Source: Phycicoccus sp. Root101
GTDB taxonomy: Bacteria; Actinomycetota; Actinomycetes; Actinomycetales; Dermatophilaceae
NCBI RefSeq assembly: GCF_001426245.1
Contig: NZ_LMCM01000011.1
Coordinates: 1-64,000 of the forward strand
DNA length: 64,000 nucleotides
Direction of reading: 5' to 3'
Of the stretch, positions 8,416 to 16,309 are shown in pieces. The translations under genes and the position numbers were made by a program. Position 1 is the stretch's first letter. Every line of letters starts with the position of its first letter. Under the pieces are notes generated by a model. That model searched no databases. It was not told where the DNA came from and worked only from the letters and a program-made list of their open reading frames with translations.

Positions 8416-8488
8416 CAGGGCAGGAGGGACTCGAACCCCCAACCGCCGGTTTTGGAGACCGGTGCTCTACCAATTGAGCCACTGCCCT
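8416..8488 (-). tRNA. trnW: tRNA-Trp (anticodon CCA)
   Basis: The 73-nt cloverleaf starts AGGGCAG and ends CTGCCCT plus discriminator G. The D-arm contains GGCTCAATTGGTAGAGC, the anticodon stem CCGGT/ACCGG encloses CTCCAAA, and the T-arm contains GGTTCGAGTCC. The 3' CCA is not encoded. It lies just upstream of secE, as in other actinobacteria. Confidence 0.97.
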
Positions 8489-8656
8489 ACGGAACGACCC
8501 GCGGGGAGCGGGAGGTTCCGGTGGTCGTCACCGCCCACGCCGAACCTGCCCGAGGGCACGTCGGAAGCATGGTCGAAGTCAACCGAGGAGCAAGCATACG
8601 TGAGCCGTGACCCGGAATGCGAACTCGCTCCCGACCACCAGCCCGATCACCCCGCC

Positions 8657-8686
8657 GACCACGCCCGACCACGTCCGACCACGTCC
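8657..8686. repeat. Three 10-bp direct repeats (GACCACGYCC)
   Basis: GACCACGCCC, GACCACGTCC and GACCACGTCC are contiguous with an exact 10-bp period. Another GACCAC lies at 8633. They occupy the 298-bp gene-free region between tRNA-Trp and the divergent aminotransferase gene, where both promoters must lie. One-helical-turn spacing would suit a regulator binding one DNA face, but the function is unknown. Confidence 0.8.
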
Positions 8687-8786
8687 CCGACGGGTGGGTC
8701 CCCAGCGGTGACCCGGCCCGGGTGGCGGCTGTGCGCCATACGGACGCCGCCTGCGCGGCATCACGCACCTCTGGGAGCATGGCAGC

Positions 8787-10097
8787 GTGACCGAGCAGAC
8801 CGCCACCAGCCGCCCCACCCCCCTCGCCGAGCGCTCCGCCGCCGACCTCGCGTCGTTCGCGCGGGAGCAGCAGGAGGCGTATGCCGCGCTCAAGGAGCGA
8901 GGCCTCAAGCTCGACCTCACGCGCGGCAAGCCGGCCAGCGAGCAGCTCGACCTCTCCAACGCCCTCCTCACCCTGCCCGAGGGGTTCACCGACGCGAGCG
9001 GCACCGACACCCGCAACTACGGCGGCCTCGACGGGATCAAGGAGCTGCGCGAGATGTTCGCCGAGCTGCTGTGGGTCCGGCCCGAGCAGGTCGTGGCGGG
9101 CGGCAACTCCAGCCTGACGATGATGAAGGACACCCTCGTCGACCTGCTGCTGCACGGTGGCGTGGACTCGCCGCGGCCGTGGGGCCAGGAGGAGAAGGTC
9201 ACCTTCATCTGCCCCGTCCCCGGGTACGACCGGCACTTCACCCTCCTCCAGTCGTTCGGCATCGAGATGGTGACCGTCCCGATGCATGACGACGGCCCGG
9301 ACGCCGAGGCGGTCGCAGCCCTGGTGGCGGACGACCCGAGCATCAAGGGCATGTGGATCGTGCCGACCTACGCGAACCCGTCGGGCTCGGTCGTCACCCA
9401 GGAGGTGGCCGCGAGGCTCGCCTCGATGCAGACCGCTGCGCCGGACTTCAAGATCTTCTGGGACAACGCCTATGCGCTGCACCACCTCACCGCCGACGAG
9501 GCCAAGAGCGCCGATGTCCTCAGCCTCGCCGCCGCAGCCGGTCACCCGCACCGGCCGATCATGTTCGCCTCGACGTCCAAGATCACCTGGGCCGGTGCCG
9601 GGGTCGCGTTCCTGGCGGCGTCCGTCGAGAACGTGAAGTGGTACCTGGGCCACCTCGGCAAGGGGTCGATCGGCCCCGACAAGGTCAACCAGCTCCGCCA
9701 CGCGCAGTTCTTCGGCTCGGCCCAGGGCGTGCGCGACCACATGGTCAAGCACCGGGAGATCATCGCGCCGAAGTTCGCCGAGGTGGAGCGCATCCTCACC
9801 GAGCGCCTCGACGGCCTGCAGGTCGCGACGTGGACGCGCCCGACCGGTGGGTACTTCGTCAGCCTCGACGTGCTCGACGGCACCGCCTCACGCGTGGTCC
9901 AGCTGGCCAAGGAGGCCGGCATCGCCCTGACGCCCGCGGGTTCCTCCTTCCCCCTCGGTGACGACCCCCGCGACCGCAACATCCGCCTCGCCCCGACCTT
10001 CCCGCCGCTGGGCCAGGTCACCGAGGCGATGGAGGCCGTCGCCACGTGCGTCCTGCTCGCGGCCGCCGAGCAGGCGACCGCGGCGCACCCCGCCTGA
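8787..10097 (+). CDS. PLP-dependent aminotransferase, probably aspartate aminotransferase of the actinobacterial (type Ic) class
   Basis: This cytoplasmic fold-type I enzyme probably interconverts aspartate and 2-oxoglutarate. The protein has 436 residues and starts at a GTG with GGGAG 9 bp upstream. The PLP lysine is Lys265 in STSKITWAGAG. The cofactor-anchoring NPSG and WDNAYALHHLT segments and a C-terminal NIRLAPTFPP (substrate arginine) are present. The N-terminus with DLTRGKPASEQLDLS resembles the distinct AspAT subgroup known from Corynebacterium glutamicum, also annotated as MocR-like aminotransferase. Substrate specificity is by family only. Confidence 0.85.
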   Translation: MTEQTATSRPTPLAERSAADLASFAREQQEAYAALKERGLKLDLTRGKPASEQLDLSNALLTLPEGFTDASGTDTRNYGGLDGIKELREMFAELLWVRPEQVVAGGNSSLTMMKDTLVDLLLHGGVDSPRPWGQEEKVTFICPVPGYDRHFTLLQSFGIEMVTVPMHDDGPDAEAVAALVADDPSIKGMWIVPTYANPSGSVVTQEVAARLASMQTAAPDFKIFWDNAYALHHLTADEAKSADVLSLAAAAGHPHRPIMFASTSKITWAGAGVAFLAASVENVKWYLGHLGKGSIGPDKVNQLRHAQFFGSAQGVRDHMVKHREIIAPKFAEVERILTERLDGLQVATWTRPTGGYFVSLDVLDGTASRVVQLAKEAGIALTPAGSSFPLGDDPRDRNIRLAPTFPPLGQVTEAMEAVATCVLLAAAEQATAAHPA

Positions 10098-10196
10098 GTC
10101 GGCGCACCGTCACACCGGCGGGCCGGCCCGGGCCGCAGGACGCCGAACGGGACCCTTGGCCTTGCGGCACCCCCTCCGCTGCCGCAGGGTGGTGAC

Positions 10197-10694
10197 ATGA
10201 GCGATCAGCCCGGCACCGAAAGCATCGAGGACGACCTCGGCAGCTACAGCGTGGACGACTCCGTCGACGCAGGCAGCGGCCAGGAGGGCCTCCTGGACTC
10301 CAGCGAGGGCGACAACGAACCCTGGTCCCCGCCCGACCAGCAGCCCCGCAACACCGAGTGGGGCACGACGGCCACCGAGCAGGGCCTCGAGGAGAGCATC
10401 GACCAGCGGATCATGCAGGAGGTGCCCGACCCCGACTCGGCCTACGGCGCCCCCGACAACGAGTCCGGGCTCGACGAGGAGCCGCGCGTCGGCGGTGACG
10501 ACCCCGACAGCATCGACGCCGACCAGGACTTCCTGGGGGACGCCGAGGTGGGCGACGGCCCGGTGGGGACGCTGACCGACCCCGACGAGGGCGCCCGCGA
10601 GGACGTCGACGCCGAGCTGCTCGGGGACGAGAGCGGCGGCTCGGGCGACCTGAGCCCCGAGGAGCAGGCCATGCACGTCGTCGACGGCGACTGA
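10197..10694 (+). CDS. Acidic DUF5709-type protein of unknown function
   Basis: This is a 165-residue, strongly acidic protein with no membrane segments. The central TEQGLEESIDQRIMQEVPD stretch and DSAYG motif resemble the DUF5709 family that is widespread in actinobacteria. It is rich in Asp, Glu, Gly and Ser and is probably soluble and partly disordered. A CAGGGT hexamer ends 6 bp before the ATG, so the mRNA could be leaderless. A strong terminator follows. No function can be assigned. Confidence 0.7.
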   Translation: MSDQPGTESIEDDLGSYSVDDSVDAGSGQEGLLDSSEGDNEPWSPPDQQPRNTEWGTTATEQGLEESIDQRIMQEVPDPDSAYGAPDNESGLDEEPRVGGDDPDSIDADQDFLGDAEVGDGPVGTLTDPDEGAREDVDAELLGDESGGSGDLSPEEQAMHVVDGD

Positions 10695-10710
10695 CCAGGC
10701 CCAGTCACCG

Positions 10711-10748
10711 ACGAGAGGCGTCGACCCGCGTGGGTCGGCGCCTCTCGT
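10711..10748 (+). terminator. Hairpin terminator after the DUF5709 gene
   Basis: ACGAGAGGCGTCGACCC (10711-10727) pairs with GGGTCGGCGCCTCTCGT (10732-10748), with one mismatch and a GCGT loop. It begins 16 bp after the stop codon. Confidence 0.85.
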
Positions 10749-10776
10749 CGTCCCGGGCGGTGCCAGACTGCACGCC

Positions 10777-11805
10777 ATGCCCCGCCCGGTCGAGTCCCTC
10801 CCGAAGGCGCACCTGCACCTGCACTTCACCGGTTCGATGCGCGTCGAGACGGTCCGCGACCTCGCCGTCAAGCACCGGCTGCACCTCCCCGACGCCCTGA
10901 CGAGCGGGTGGCCGCCACAGCTGAGCGCGCGCGACGAGCGTGGCTGGTTCCGGTTCCAGCGCCTGTACGACGCGGCGCGCGCCTGCGTGCGCGACGAGTC
11001 CGACCTGCGGCGGATCGTCCGCGAAGCGGCCCGGGACGACGCGGCGGAGGGTTCGCGCTGGCTGGAGATCCAGGTGGACCCGACGTCCTACGCACCCTTC
11101 GTCGGGGGGATCACCCCGGCCCTGGAGATCGTCCTCGACGAGGCCGCAGCGGCGTCGCGCGAGGAGGACACCGGGGTCGCGGTCGTCGTCGCGGCCAGCC
11201 GGATCCGGCACCCGCTCGACGCCCGCACGCTCGCCCGGCTGGCGACGCAGTACGCCGGTGACGGCCCGGGCACCGTGGTGGGGTTCGGGTTGAGCAACGA
11301 CGAGCGCCGCGGGCTCACGGCCGAGTTCGCCCCGGCCTTCGCCCTCGCGCGCCGTGCCGGCCTGGCGCTCGTGCCGCACGCCGGCGAGCTCCTCGGACCG
11401 GCGGCCGTCGAGGCCACCCTCGACGCGATCGAGCCGGACCGGCTGGGCCACGGCGTGCGCTGCGTCGAGGAGCCCCGGGTGCTCGAGCGCGTCGCCGAGT
11501 CGGGGGTCGCCCTCGAGGTGTGCCCCCGCAGCAACGTGGCGCTGGGCGTCTACTCCTCCCCCGAGGAGGTGCCGCTGCGCGCGATCGTCGAGCACGGCAT
11601 ACCGGTCGCACTCGGGGCCGACGACCCGCTGCTGTTCGGGTCGCGGCTGGCGGCGCAGTACCAGACGGCCCGGGAGGTGCTGGGGTTCTCCGACGAGGAG
11701 CTGGCCGAGCTGGCCCGGGGCTCGCTGCGGGCCAGCCGTGCGCCCGCCGCGGTGAGGGACGCGGCCCTGGCCGACGTCGACGCCTGGCTGGCCGCTCCGG
11801 CCTGA
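10777..11805 (+). CDS. add: Adenosine deaminase family protein
   Basis: The family hydrolyses adenosine (or a related aminopurine nucleoside) to inosine and ammonia using zinc. The protein has 342 residues. Zinc ligands are visible as HLHLHFTGS (His12-His16), and HAGE is at 201-204. GHGVRC and the CPRSN motif follow, with the catalytic Asp pair in GADDP (282-283). All family residues appear intact. Related enzymes of the futalosine (menaquinone) pathway deaminate aminodeoxyfutalosine, and that substrate cannot be excluded. The gene is monocistronic; a CAGACT hexamer lies 7 bp before its ATG. Confidence 0.88.
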   Translation: MPRPVESLPKAHLHLHFTGSMRVETVRDLAVKHRLHLPDALTSGWPPQLSARDERGWFRFQRLYDAARACVRDESDLRRIVREAARDDAAEGSRWLEIQVDPTSYAPFVGGITPALEIVLDEAAAASREEDTGVAVVVAASRIRHPLDARTLARLATQYAGDGPGTVVGFGLSNDERRGLTAEFAPAFALARRAGLALVPHAGELLGPAAVEATLDAIEPDRLGHGVRCVEEPRVLERVAESGVALEVCPRSNVALGVYSSPEEVPLRAIVEHGIPVALGADDPLLFGSRLAAQYQTAREVLGFSDEELAELARGSLRASRAPAAVRDAALADVDAWLAAPA

Positions 11806-11868
11806 CACCGGACCGGGTCGGGCTTCAGGGGCGGCTGCCAGGGGCGGCCGAGGTCGGCCGAGGTCGGC

Positions 11869-12945
11869 CTAGAGGCCGTGTCCGACGAGGACGGGCTCGT
11901 TGACCAGCACCACGCCGAAGGCCTCGTGGACGCCGTCGCGCACCGCGCGGGCGAGGGCGGCGACCTGTGCGGCCGTGGCGCCGCCGCGGTTGGTCAGCGC
12001 CAGCGTGTGCTTGCTGGAGATCGCTGCCGAGCTGCCCGGCAGGCTGAACCCCTTGCCGAACCCGGCCTGCTCGATCAGCCACGCTGCGCTGGTCTTGATG
12101 TTGCCGTCGGGGTCGGCGAACCGCGGCGGTGTCGGGCCGTCGACGCCGAGGCGGGCGGCGGCGCGGGACTCGAGGTCGGCGAAGTGGGGACCCGACAGGA
12201 TCGGGTTCGTGAAGAAGGACCCGCAGGACCAGGTGTCGTGGTCGTCGGGGTCCAGCACCATGCCGCGTCGGCGACGCTGGTGCAGCACCGCCTCGCGGGC
12301 GTCGGCGAGCGGCACCCGGTCGCCGACGGCGACCTCGAGCTGGCGGGCCAGGTCGGCGTACCCGACGGGCTGGCTCAGCTCGCTCGGGACGAGCTGGAAG
12401 AGCACGTCGAGGACGACGAAGCGGCTCGTGGCCTTGAAGATCGAGTGCCGGTAGGTGAAGGCGCAGTCGAGCGAGGCGAAGGTACGGACCCGCTGCTCGT
12501 GCCGGTCCCAGACGCGCACCGAGGCGATCGTCTGGGCGACCTCCTGACCGTAGGCGCCCACGTTCTGCACCGGCGTCGCCCCCGTGCCACCGGGGATGCC
12601 CGAGAGCGCCTCGATGCCGGACCACCCCTCGACGACCGCACGGGCGACGAGGTCGTCCCACGGCACACCGGCCGCGACCCGCACCATCACCCCGCCGCAC
12701 AGGTCCGCCGACTCGACGTCGATGCCGTCGGAGGCGACCTTGACGACGGTGCCGGGGAAACCCGCGTCGGTGACGACGACGTTGCTGCCCCCGGAGATGA
12801 CCAGCAGGGGCTCGTCGGCGTCGTCGACCTCCCGGACGGCGTCGACCACCTCGTCGGTGGTCGTCGCCGTCACCAGGCGAGCCGCCGGGCCCCCGACGCG
12901 CATCGTCGTCAGGTCGGCCAGGGGGACGTCGTGCTCTTCGCTCAT
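11869..12945 (-). CDS. murB: UDP-N-acetylenolpyruvoylglucosamine reductase
   Basis: MurB is a flavoenzyme that reduces UDP-GlcNAc-enolpyruvate to UDP-MurNAc in peptidoglycan synthesis. The protein has 358 residues from the ATG at 12945 (MSEEHDVPLADLTTMRVGG). FAD-binding segments are LLVISGGSNVVV and GIPGGTGATPVQNVGAYGQE. A type I-like YRHSIFK segment is present, and the catalytic serine lies in CGSFFTNPIL. It follows hadB by 10 bp, so it is probably cotranscribed with the hadAB pair. Confidence 0.95.
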   Translation of the reverse strand: MSEEHDVPLADLTTMRVGGPAARLVTATTTDEVVDAVREVDDADEPLLVISGGSNVVVTDAGFPGTVVKVASDGIDVESADLCGGVMVRVAAGVPWDDLVARAVVEGWSGIEALSGIPGGTGATPVQNVGAYGQEVAQTIASVRVWDRHEQRVRTFASLDCAFTYRHSIFKATSRFVVLDVLFQLVPSELSQPVGYADLARQLEVAVGDRVPLADAREAVLHQRRRRGMVLDPDDHDTWSCGSFFTNPILSGPHFADLESRAAARLGVDGPTPPRFADPDGNIKTSAAWLIEQAGFGKGFSLPGSSAAISSKHTLALTNRGGATAAQVAALARAVRDGVHEAFGVVLVNEPVLVGHGL

Positions 12946-12955
12946 GCCGGGGCGA

Positions 12956-13378
12956 TCAGTCGAGCAGGACGACGGCCAGGCAGCGCCCGAGGACCTTGTC
13001 GCCACCGCTCGTCACGGTCAGCTCGACGGTCGCGCGGCGGGTGGCCTCGTCGACGGACTTGACCACGCCCGCGACCTCGACGGCGCCGCCGCCTTGGGGC
13101 ACGACGACCGGCTTGGTGAAGCGGGTGCCGAACTCGACGACGCGTCCGCCGTCGCCGGCCCACTCCTCGACGACCGAGCCCGCGGCACCCATCGTCCACA
13201 TGCCGTGGGCGATGACGTCGGGCAGGCCGACGGAGGTGGCGAACTCCTCGTCCTGGTGGATGGGGTTCTGGTCGCCGGAGGCGTTCGCGTAGGCCACGAG
13301 GCTGTCGCGACCCACGGGGATGGTGCGGGCCTCGATGGTGTCGCCGACAGAGGTGTCGGCCAGGGTGCGCACGCCCAT
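12956..13378 (-). CDS. hadB: MaoC-type (3R)-hydroxyacyl-ACP dehydratase, HadB-like catalytic subunit
   Basis: This 140-residue hot-dog protein dehydrates 3-hydroxyacyl thioesters. The hydratase motif is intact: ASGDQNPIHQDEEFA carries the catalytic Asp and His, followed by GLPDVIAHGMWTM. I chose the ATG at 13378 (MGVRTLADTSVGD) because it lies 2 bp after the hadA stop. In mycobacteria HadB is the catalytic partner of HadA or HadC in FAS-II. No hadC is present here, so the exact role outside mycolate synthesis is uncertain. The pair precedes murB. Confidence 0.87.
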   Translation of the reverse strand: MGVRTLADTSVGDTIEARTIPVGRDSLVAYANASGDQNPIHQDEEFATSVGLPDVIAHGMWTMGAAGSVVEEWAGDGGRVVEFGTRFTKPVVVPQGGGAVEVAGVVKSVDEATRRATVELTVTSGGDKVLGRCLAVVLLD

Positions 13379-13380
13379 GC

Positions 13381-13827
13381 TCACTCCCCTCCCCGGATGA
13401 CGATGGTGGACGTCGACGTGCACAGTGCCGCGCCGTCGGTGGTCGTGAGCTCGGTGCGGGTGGTGACCATCGAGTGGCCGCCCGCCGCGCGGACCGAGTC
13501 GACGGTGAGGGTGCCGAGCACCTCGTCACCGGCGGTGATGGGGCGGTGGTGCACGAACCGCTGCTCGCCGTGGACGACGCGGCTGTAGTCGATCCCGGCC
13601 TCCGGGTCCTGGACGAACACGGCGTCGCACTGCTGCGCGATGGTCACGGCGAAGGTCGGCGGGGCGATGACGTCGGCGTACCCGGCGGCCCGCGCGGCCT
13701 CGCTCGAGGTGTGCACGGGGTCGGTCGAACCCACCGCGGAGGCGAAGGCCGCGAGGCCCTCCGCCGTCACGGCATACGGGCCACTGGGCGGGTAGGTGCG
13801 CCCCACGAAGTCTGCGTTCACGGCCAT
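13381..13827 (-). CDS. hadA: MaoC/FAS1-DH N-terminal-type dehydratase subunit, HadA-like
   Basis: The protein is 148 residues from the ATG at 13827 (MAVNADFVGRTYPPSG). It has the HadA-type hot-dog fold (FASAVGSTDPVHTSSEAARAAGYADVIAPPTF). It lacks the Asp-x4-His catalytic motif seen in the neighbouring HadB, consistent with a substrate-binding partner in a HadAB heterodimer. A TAGGGT hexamer lies 7 bp upstream of the ATG, suggesting a leaderless mRNA for hadA-hadB-murB. The L33 gene upstream has its own terminator. Confidence 0.85.
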   Translation of the reverse strand: MAVNADFVGRTYPPSGPYAVTAEGLAAFASAVGSTDPVHTSSEAARAAGYADVIAPPTFAVTIAQQCDAVFVQDPEAGIDYSRVVHGEQRFVHHRPITAGDEVLGTLTVDSVRAAGGHSMVTTRTELTTTDGAALCTSTSTIVIRGGE

Positions 13828-13834
13828 GGCACCC

Positions 13835-13840
13835 ACCCTA
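13835..13840 (-). promoter_or_regulatory. Putative -10 element of hadA (leaderless start)
   Basis: On the minus strand TAGGGT ends 7 bp before the hadA ATG. This spacing puts the transcription start at or next to the ATG. It matches the TANNNT -10 pattern known for leaderless actinobacterial genes. Confidence 0.55.
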
Positions 13841-13879
13841 TGGTGCGGCGCGGGGTGCCGGTCGGACGGGGACACGACA

Positions 13880-13911
13880 AAGCCGCCCGGGGACTCTCGT
13901 CCGGGGCGGCT
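13880..13911 (-). terminator. Hairpin terminator after rpmG
   Basis: On the minus strand AGCCGCCC and GGGCGGCT flank an inner GGAC/GTCC stem, followed by TTTGTC. It starts 17 bp past the rpmG stop. Confidence 0.85.
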
Positions 13912-13927
13912 GTCGAAACGCGTCAGG

Positions 13928-14098
13928 TCAGCGGGTCTCGCGGTGGACCGTGTGCTTCTTGTCGCGGGGGCAGAACTTCTTCATCTCGAGACGGTCGGGG
14001 TTGTTCCGACGGTTCTTCTTGGTGATGTAGTTGCGCTCCTTGCAATCCACGCACGCCAAGGTGATCTTGGGGCGGACGTCTGCGCTCTTGCTAGCCAC
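13928..14098 (-). CDS. rpmG: 50S ribosomal protein L33
   Basis: This 56-residue L33 starts at GTG 14098 (read [16 protein letters not shown]). [18 protein letters not shown] is diagnostic. The N-terminal zinc half CVDC is intact, but the second half reads CPRD rather than CPxC, so only three of the four usual cysteines remain. This may weaken zinc binding. It is followed by its own terminator and lies near tRNA-Met and tRNA-Thr, as in other actinobacteria. Confidence 0.95.
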   Translation of the reverse strand: MASKSADVRPKITLACVDCKERNYITKKNRRNNPDRLEMKKFCPRDKKHTVHRETR

Positions 14099-14219
14099 GG
14101 GGCAACCTGCTCTCGGAACTGACGGTGGTGAAGTCTGGACGCCGCGCGCGACATCCAACGACATCGGGCAGCGACACATCAGGCTACGCGAATTCAGGCT
14201 GATCCTGAAATCGCGGTTG

Positions 14220-14293
14220 TAGCGGGAGCGGGGCTCGATCCCGCGACCTCACGATTATGAGTCGTGCGCTCTAACCAGCTGAGCTACCCCGCC
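14220..14293 (-). tRNA. trnM: tRNA-Met (elongator, anticodon CAT)
   Basis: The 74-nt cloverleaf begins GGCGGGGTAGCTCAGCTGG. The anticodon stem ACGAC/ATCGT encloses CTCATAA, and the T-arm reads GGGATCGAGCCC. The acceptor has G-T pairs at both ends. The first base pair of the acceptor (G-T) and the D-arm fit an elongator rather than initiator tRNA. CCA is not encoded. Confidence 0.95.
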
Positions 14294-14326
14294 ATGGGGT
14301 GCAGCACCTCGCGATGCCTCTCCCAG

Positions 14327-14399
14327 AGCCCCCTGTCGGAATCGAACCGACGACCTTTTCCTTACCATGGAAACGCTCTGCCGACTGAGCTAAGGGGGC
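14327..14399 (-). tRNA. trnT: tRNA-Thr (anticodon GGT)
   Basis: The 73-nt cloverleaf starts GCCCCCTTAGCTCAGTCGG. The anticodon stem TTTCC/GGAAA encloses ATGGTAA, and the T-arm reads GTCGGTTCGATTCCGAC. The discriminator is T and CCA is not encoded. It lies 33 bp upstream of tRNA-Met on the same strand. Confidence 0.96.
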
Positions 14400-14512
14400 C
14401 TGCACACCGGGGCTCTGGGAGCCGCGCGGAAGTGCGACGGTGAGACTACACGCTCCGGTGCCCGGACCGAAAATCGAGGGTCCGGAGGGCGTATGGCGCG
14501 TGGTTCGGGCCC

Positions 14513-15718
14513 CTACCGGAAGGCCTGTTCGCCCGTCATCGCCTGCCCCACCACGAGGGTGTGCATCTCCACCGTGCCCTCGTAGGTGAGCACCGACTCG
14601 AGGTTGTTCATGTGCCGGATCACGGGGTACTCGAGGCTGATCCCGTTGGCCCCGAGGATGGTTCGCGAGGTGCGGCAGATGTCGAGCGCCTCGCGGATGT
14701 TGTTGAGCTTGCCGAGGCTGACCTGCTCCGGACGCAGGGTGCCCGCGTCCTTGCGCCGACCGAGGTGCAGCGCGAGGAGCTGGCCCTTGACGAGCTCGAG
14801 CGCCATGTCGGCGAGCTTCTGCTGGGTGAGCTGGAACGCGGCGAGGGGCCGCCCGAACTGCTCGCGCTCCATCGAGTAGCGCCGGGCGGTGTCGAGGCTG
14901 GACCTGGCCGCCCCGAGGGAGCCCCACACGATGCCGTAGCGCGCCTCGGAGAGGCACGACAGCGGGCCCTTGAGCCCACGGGCCTCGGGGAAGACCGCGT
15001 CCGCGGGGAGCCGGACCCCGTCGAGGACCAGCTCGCTGGTGACCGATGCCCGCAGGCTCATCTTGTGCTTGATCTGCGGCGCCGAGAAGCCGGGGCTGTC
15101 GGTGGGGACGACGAAGCCCCGGATGGTGCTGGCGCCGTCGCCCTGCTCGTCGACCTGCGCCCACACGACGGCGACGTCGGCGACCGAGCCGTTGGTGATC
15201 CACATCTTGGAGCCGTCGAGCACCCAGTCGTCGCCGTCGCGGCGGGCGCGCGTGCGCATCGACGCGGGGTCGCTGCCGTGGTCGGGTTCGGTGAGGCCGA
15301 AGCAGCCGATCGCCTCGCCCGTCGCCATGGCGGGCAGCCACTGCTGCTTCTGCTCCTCGCTCCCCCACCGGTGGATGGCGAACATCGCCAGGGAGCCCTG
15401 CACGGAGACCAGGCTGCGGACACCGGAGTCGGTCGCCTCGAGCTCGAGGCAGGCCAGCCCGTAGTCGACGGCGCTCATGCCGGCGCAGCCGTACCCCTCG
15501 AGGTGCATGCCCAGCAGCCCGAGGGCCCCGAGCTCCTTGGTCAGGCCGCGGAGGTCGTCGACCTCACCCCGCTCGAACCAGTCCGCGACGTACGGCTCGA
15601 CGCGCTGGTCGAGGAAGGTGCGGACCGTGCTGCGCACGGCCTTCTCCTCGTCGCTGAGCAGGTCGTCGATCCCGGCGAGGTCCATCGGGTCGAGCGGGCG
15701 GCGGGTCGAGGAGGCCAT
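14513..15718 (-). CDS. Glutaryl-CoA dehydrogenase-like acyl-CoA dehydrogenase
   Basis: This FAD enzyme oxidises and decarboxylates glutaryl-CoA to crotonyl-CoA in lysine and tryptophan breakdown. The protein has 401 residues, normal for the family. FAD/substrate motifs are CFGLTEPDHGSDP and WITNGSVADV. ISLEYPVIRHMNNLESVLTY is typical of glutaryl-CoA dehydrogenases, and the catalytic Glu lies in TYEGTVEMH near residue 380. It is a single gene; a CAGGAT hexamer lies 6 bp before the ATG. A general short-chain acyl-CoA dehydrogenase is the alternative. Confidence 0.88.
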   Translation of the reverse strand: MASSTRRPLDPMDLAGIDDLLSDEEKAVRSTVRTFLDQRVEPYVADWFERGEVDDLRGLTKELGALGLLGMHLEGYGCAGMSAVDYGLACLELEATDSGVRSLVSVQGSLAMFAIHRWGSEEQKQQWLPAMATGEAIGCFGLTEPDHGSDPASMRTRARRDGDDWVLDGSKMWITNGSVADVAVVWAQVDEQGDGASTIRGFVVPTDSPGFSAPQIKHKMSLRASVTSELVLDGVRLPADAVFPEARGLKGPLSCLSEARYGIVWGSLGAARSSLDTARRYSMEREQFGRPLAAFQLTQQKLADMALELVKGQLLALHLGRRKDAGTLRPEQVSLGKLNNIREALDICRTSRTILGANGISLEYPVIRHMNNLESVLTYEGTVEMHTLVVGQAMTGEQAFR

Positions 15719-15742
15719 GGCCCCATCCTGCCCCTCCGAGCC

Positions 15743-16210
15743 TCAGTCGCGCGCCTGCACCAGCTCGGCGATCCGCGTGACGGCGAACGCGTAGCCGCTC
15801 GGGCCGCACCCCACGATGACGCCGGACGCGATGGCCGACAGGTACGAGTGGTGCCTGAACTCCTCGCGCGCGTGCACGTTCGACAGGTGCACCTCGATGA
15901 CCGGTCCGCTCACCGTCGCGAGCGCGTCGCGCAGCGCGATGGAGGTGTGGGTCAGCGCGCCGGCGTTGACCACGAACCCGGCGGCGCTCGCCCGCGTCTC
16001 CTGGATCGCGTCGACGAGCACGCCCTCGTGGTTGCTCTGCCGGAAGTCCACGGCGAGACCGGCCGCCCCCGCGACCTCACGGCACAGGGCCTCGATGTCG
16101 GCCAGGGTGTCGTGGCCGTAGACCTCGGGCTCACGTTCGCCGAGCAGGTTGAGGTTCGGTCCGTTGAGGACGACGACGGTGGGCTCGCTCGTGCCGGTCA
16201 TACCGCTCAT
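15743..16210 (-). CDS. aroQ: Type II 3-dehydroquinate dehydratase
   Basis: AroQ converts 3-dehydroquinate to 3-dehydroshikimate in the shikimate pathway. The protein has 155 residues. The family signature [17 protein letters not shown] contains the catalytic Tyr and Arg, and QSNHEG and [20 protein letters not shown] complete the active site. I keep the ATG at 16210 because TACGCT lies 7 bp upstream, which fits a leaderless start. The ATG at 16201 is the alternative. Other aro genes are not in the window. Confidence 0.95.
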   Translation of the reverse strand: MSGMTGTSEPTVVVLNGPNLNLLGEREPEVYGHDTLADIEALCREVAGAAGLAVDFRQSNHEGVLVDAIQETRASAAGFVVNAGALTHTSIALRDALATVSGPVIEVHLSNVHAREEFRHHSYLSAIASGVIVGCGPSGYAFAVTRIAELVQARD

Positions 16211-16217
16211 GCGGCCC

Positions 16218-16223
16218 AGCGTA
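16218..16223 (-). promoter_or_regulatory. Putative -10 element of aroQ (leaderless start)
   Basis: TACGCT on the minus strand ends 7 bp before the ATG at 16210. No ribosome-binding site is visible between them. Confidence 0.5.
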
Positions 16224-16232
16224 GGTGAGCAG

Positions 16233-16307
16233 GCGCCATACCCACGGGGGCCACGCGCAGGGGCCCCACCGGAGCGGGTGGAGCCCCTGCGGTCGTGCGT
16301 ATGGCGC
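16233..16307 (-). terminator. Nested inverted repeats after coxG
   Basis: An inner hairpin joins GCAGGGGCCCCACC (16257-16270) with GGGTGGAGCCCCTGC (16276-16290), with one unpaired base. An outer perfect pair, GCGCCATAC (16233-16241) and GTATGGCGC (16299-16307), encloses it. The structure starts 3 bp after the coxG stop and probably ends transcription of the molybdenum-hydroxylase cluster. Confidence 0.75.
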
Positions 16308-16309
16308 GG

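Noticed and set aside
8633-8686. A CRISPR-like array from the GACCAC repeats
   Set aside because: The units are only 10 bp, contiguous and without spacers.
12956-13827. A hadC gene completing a mycobacterial hadABC set
   Set aside because: Only two MaoC genes are present; the next gene is murB on one side and rpmG on the other.
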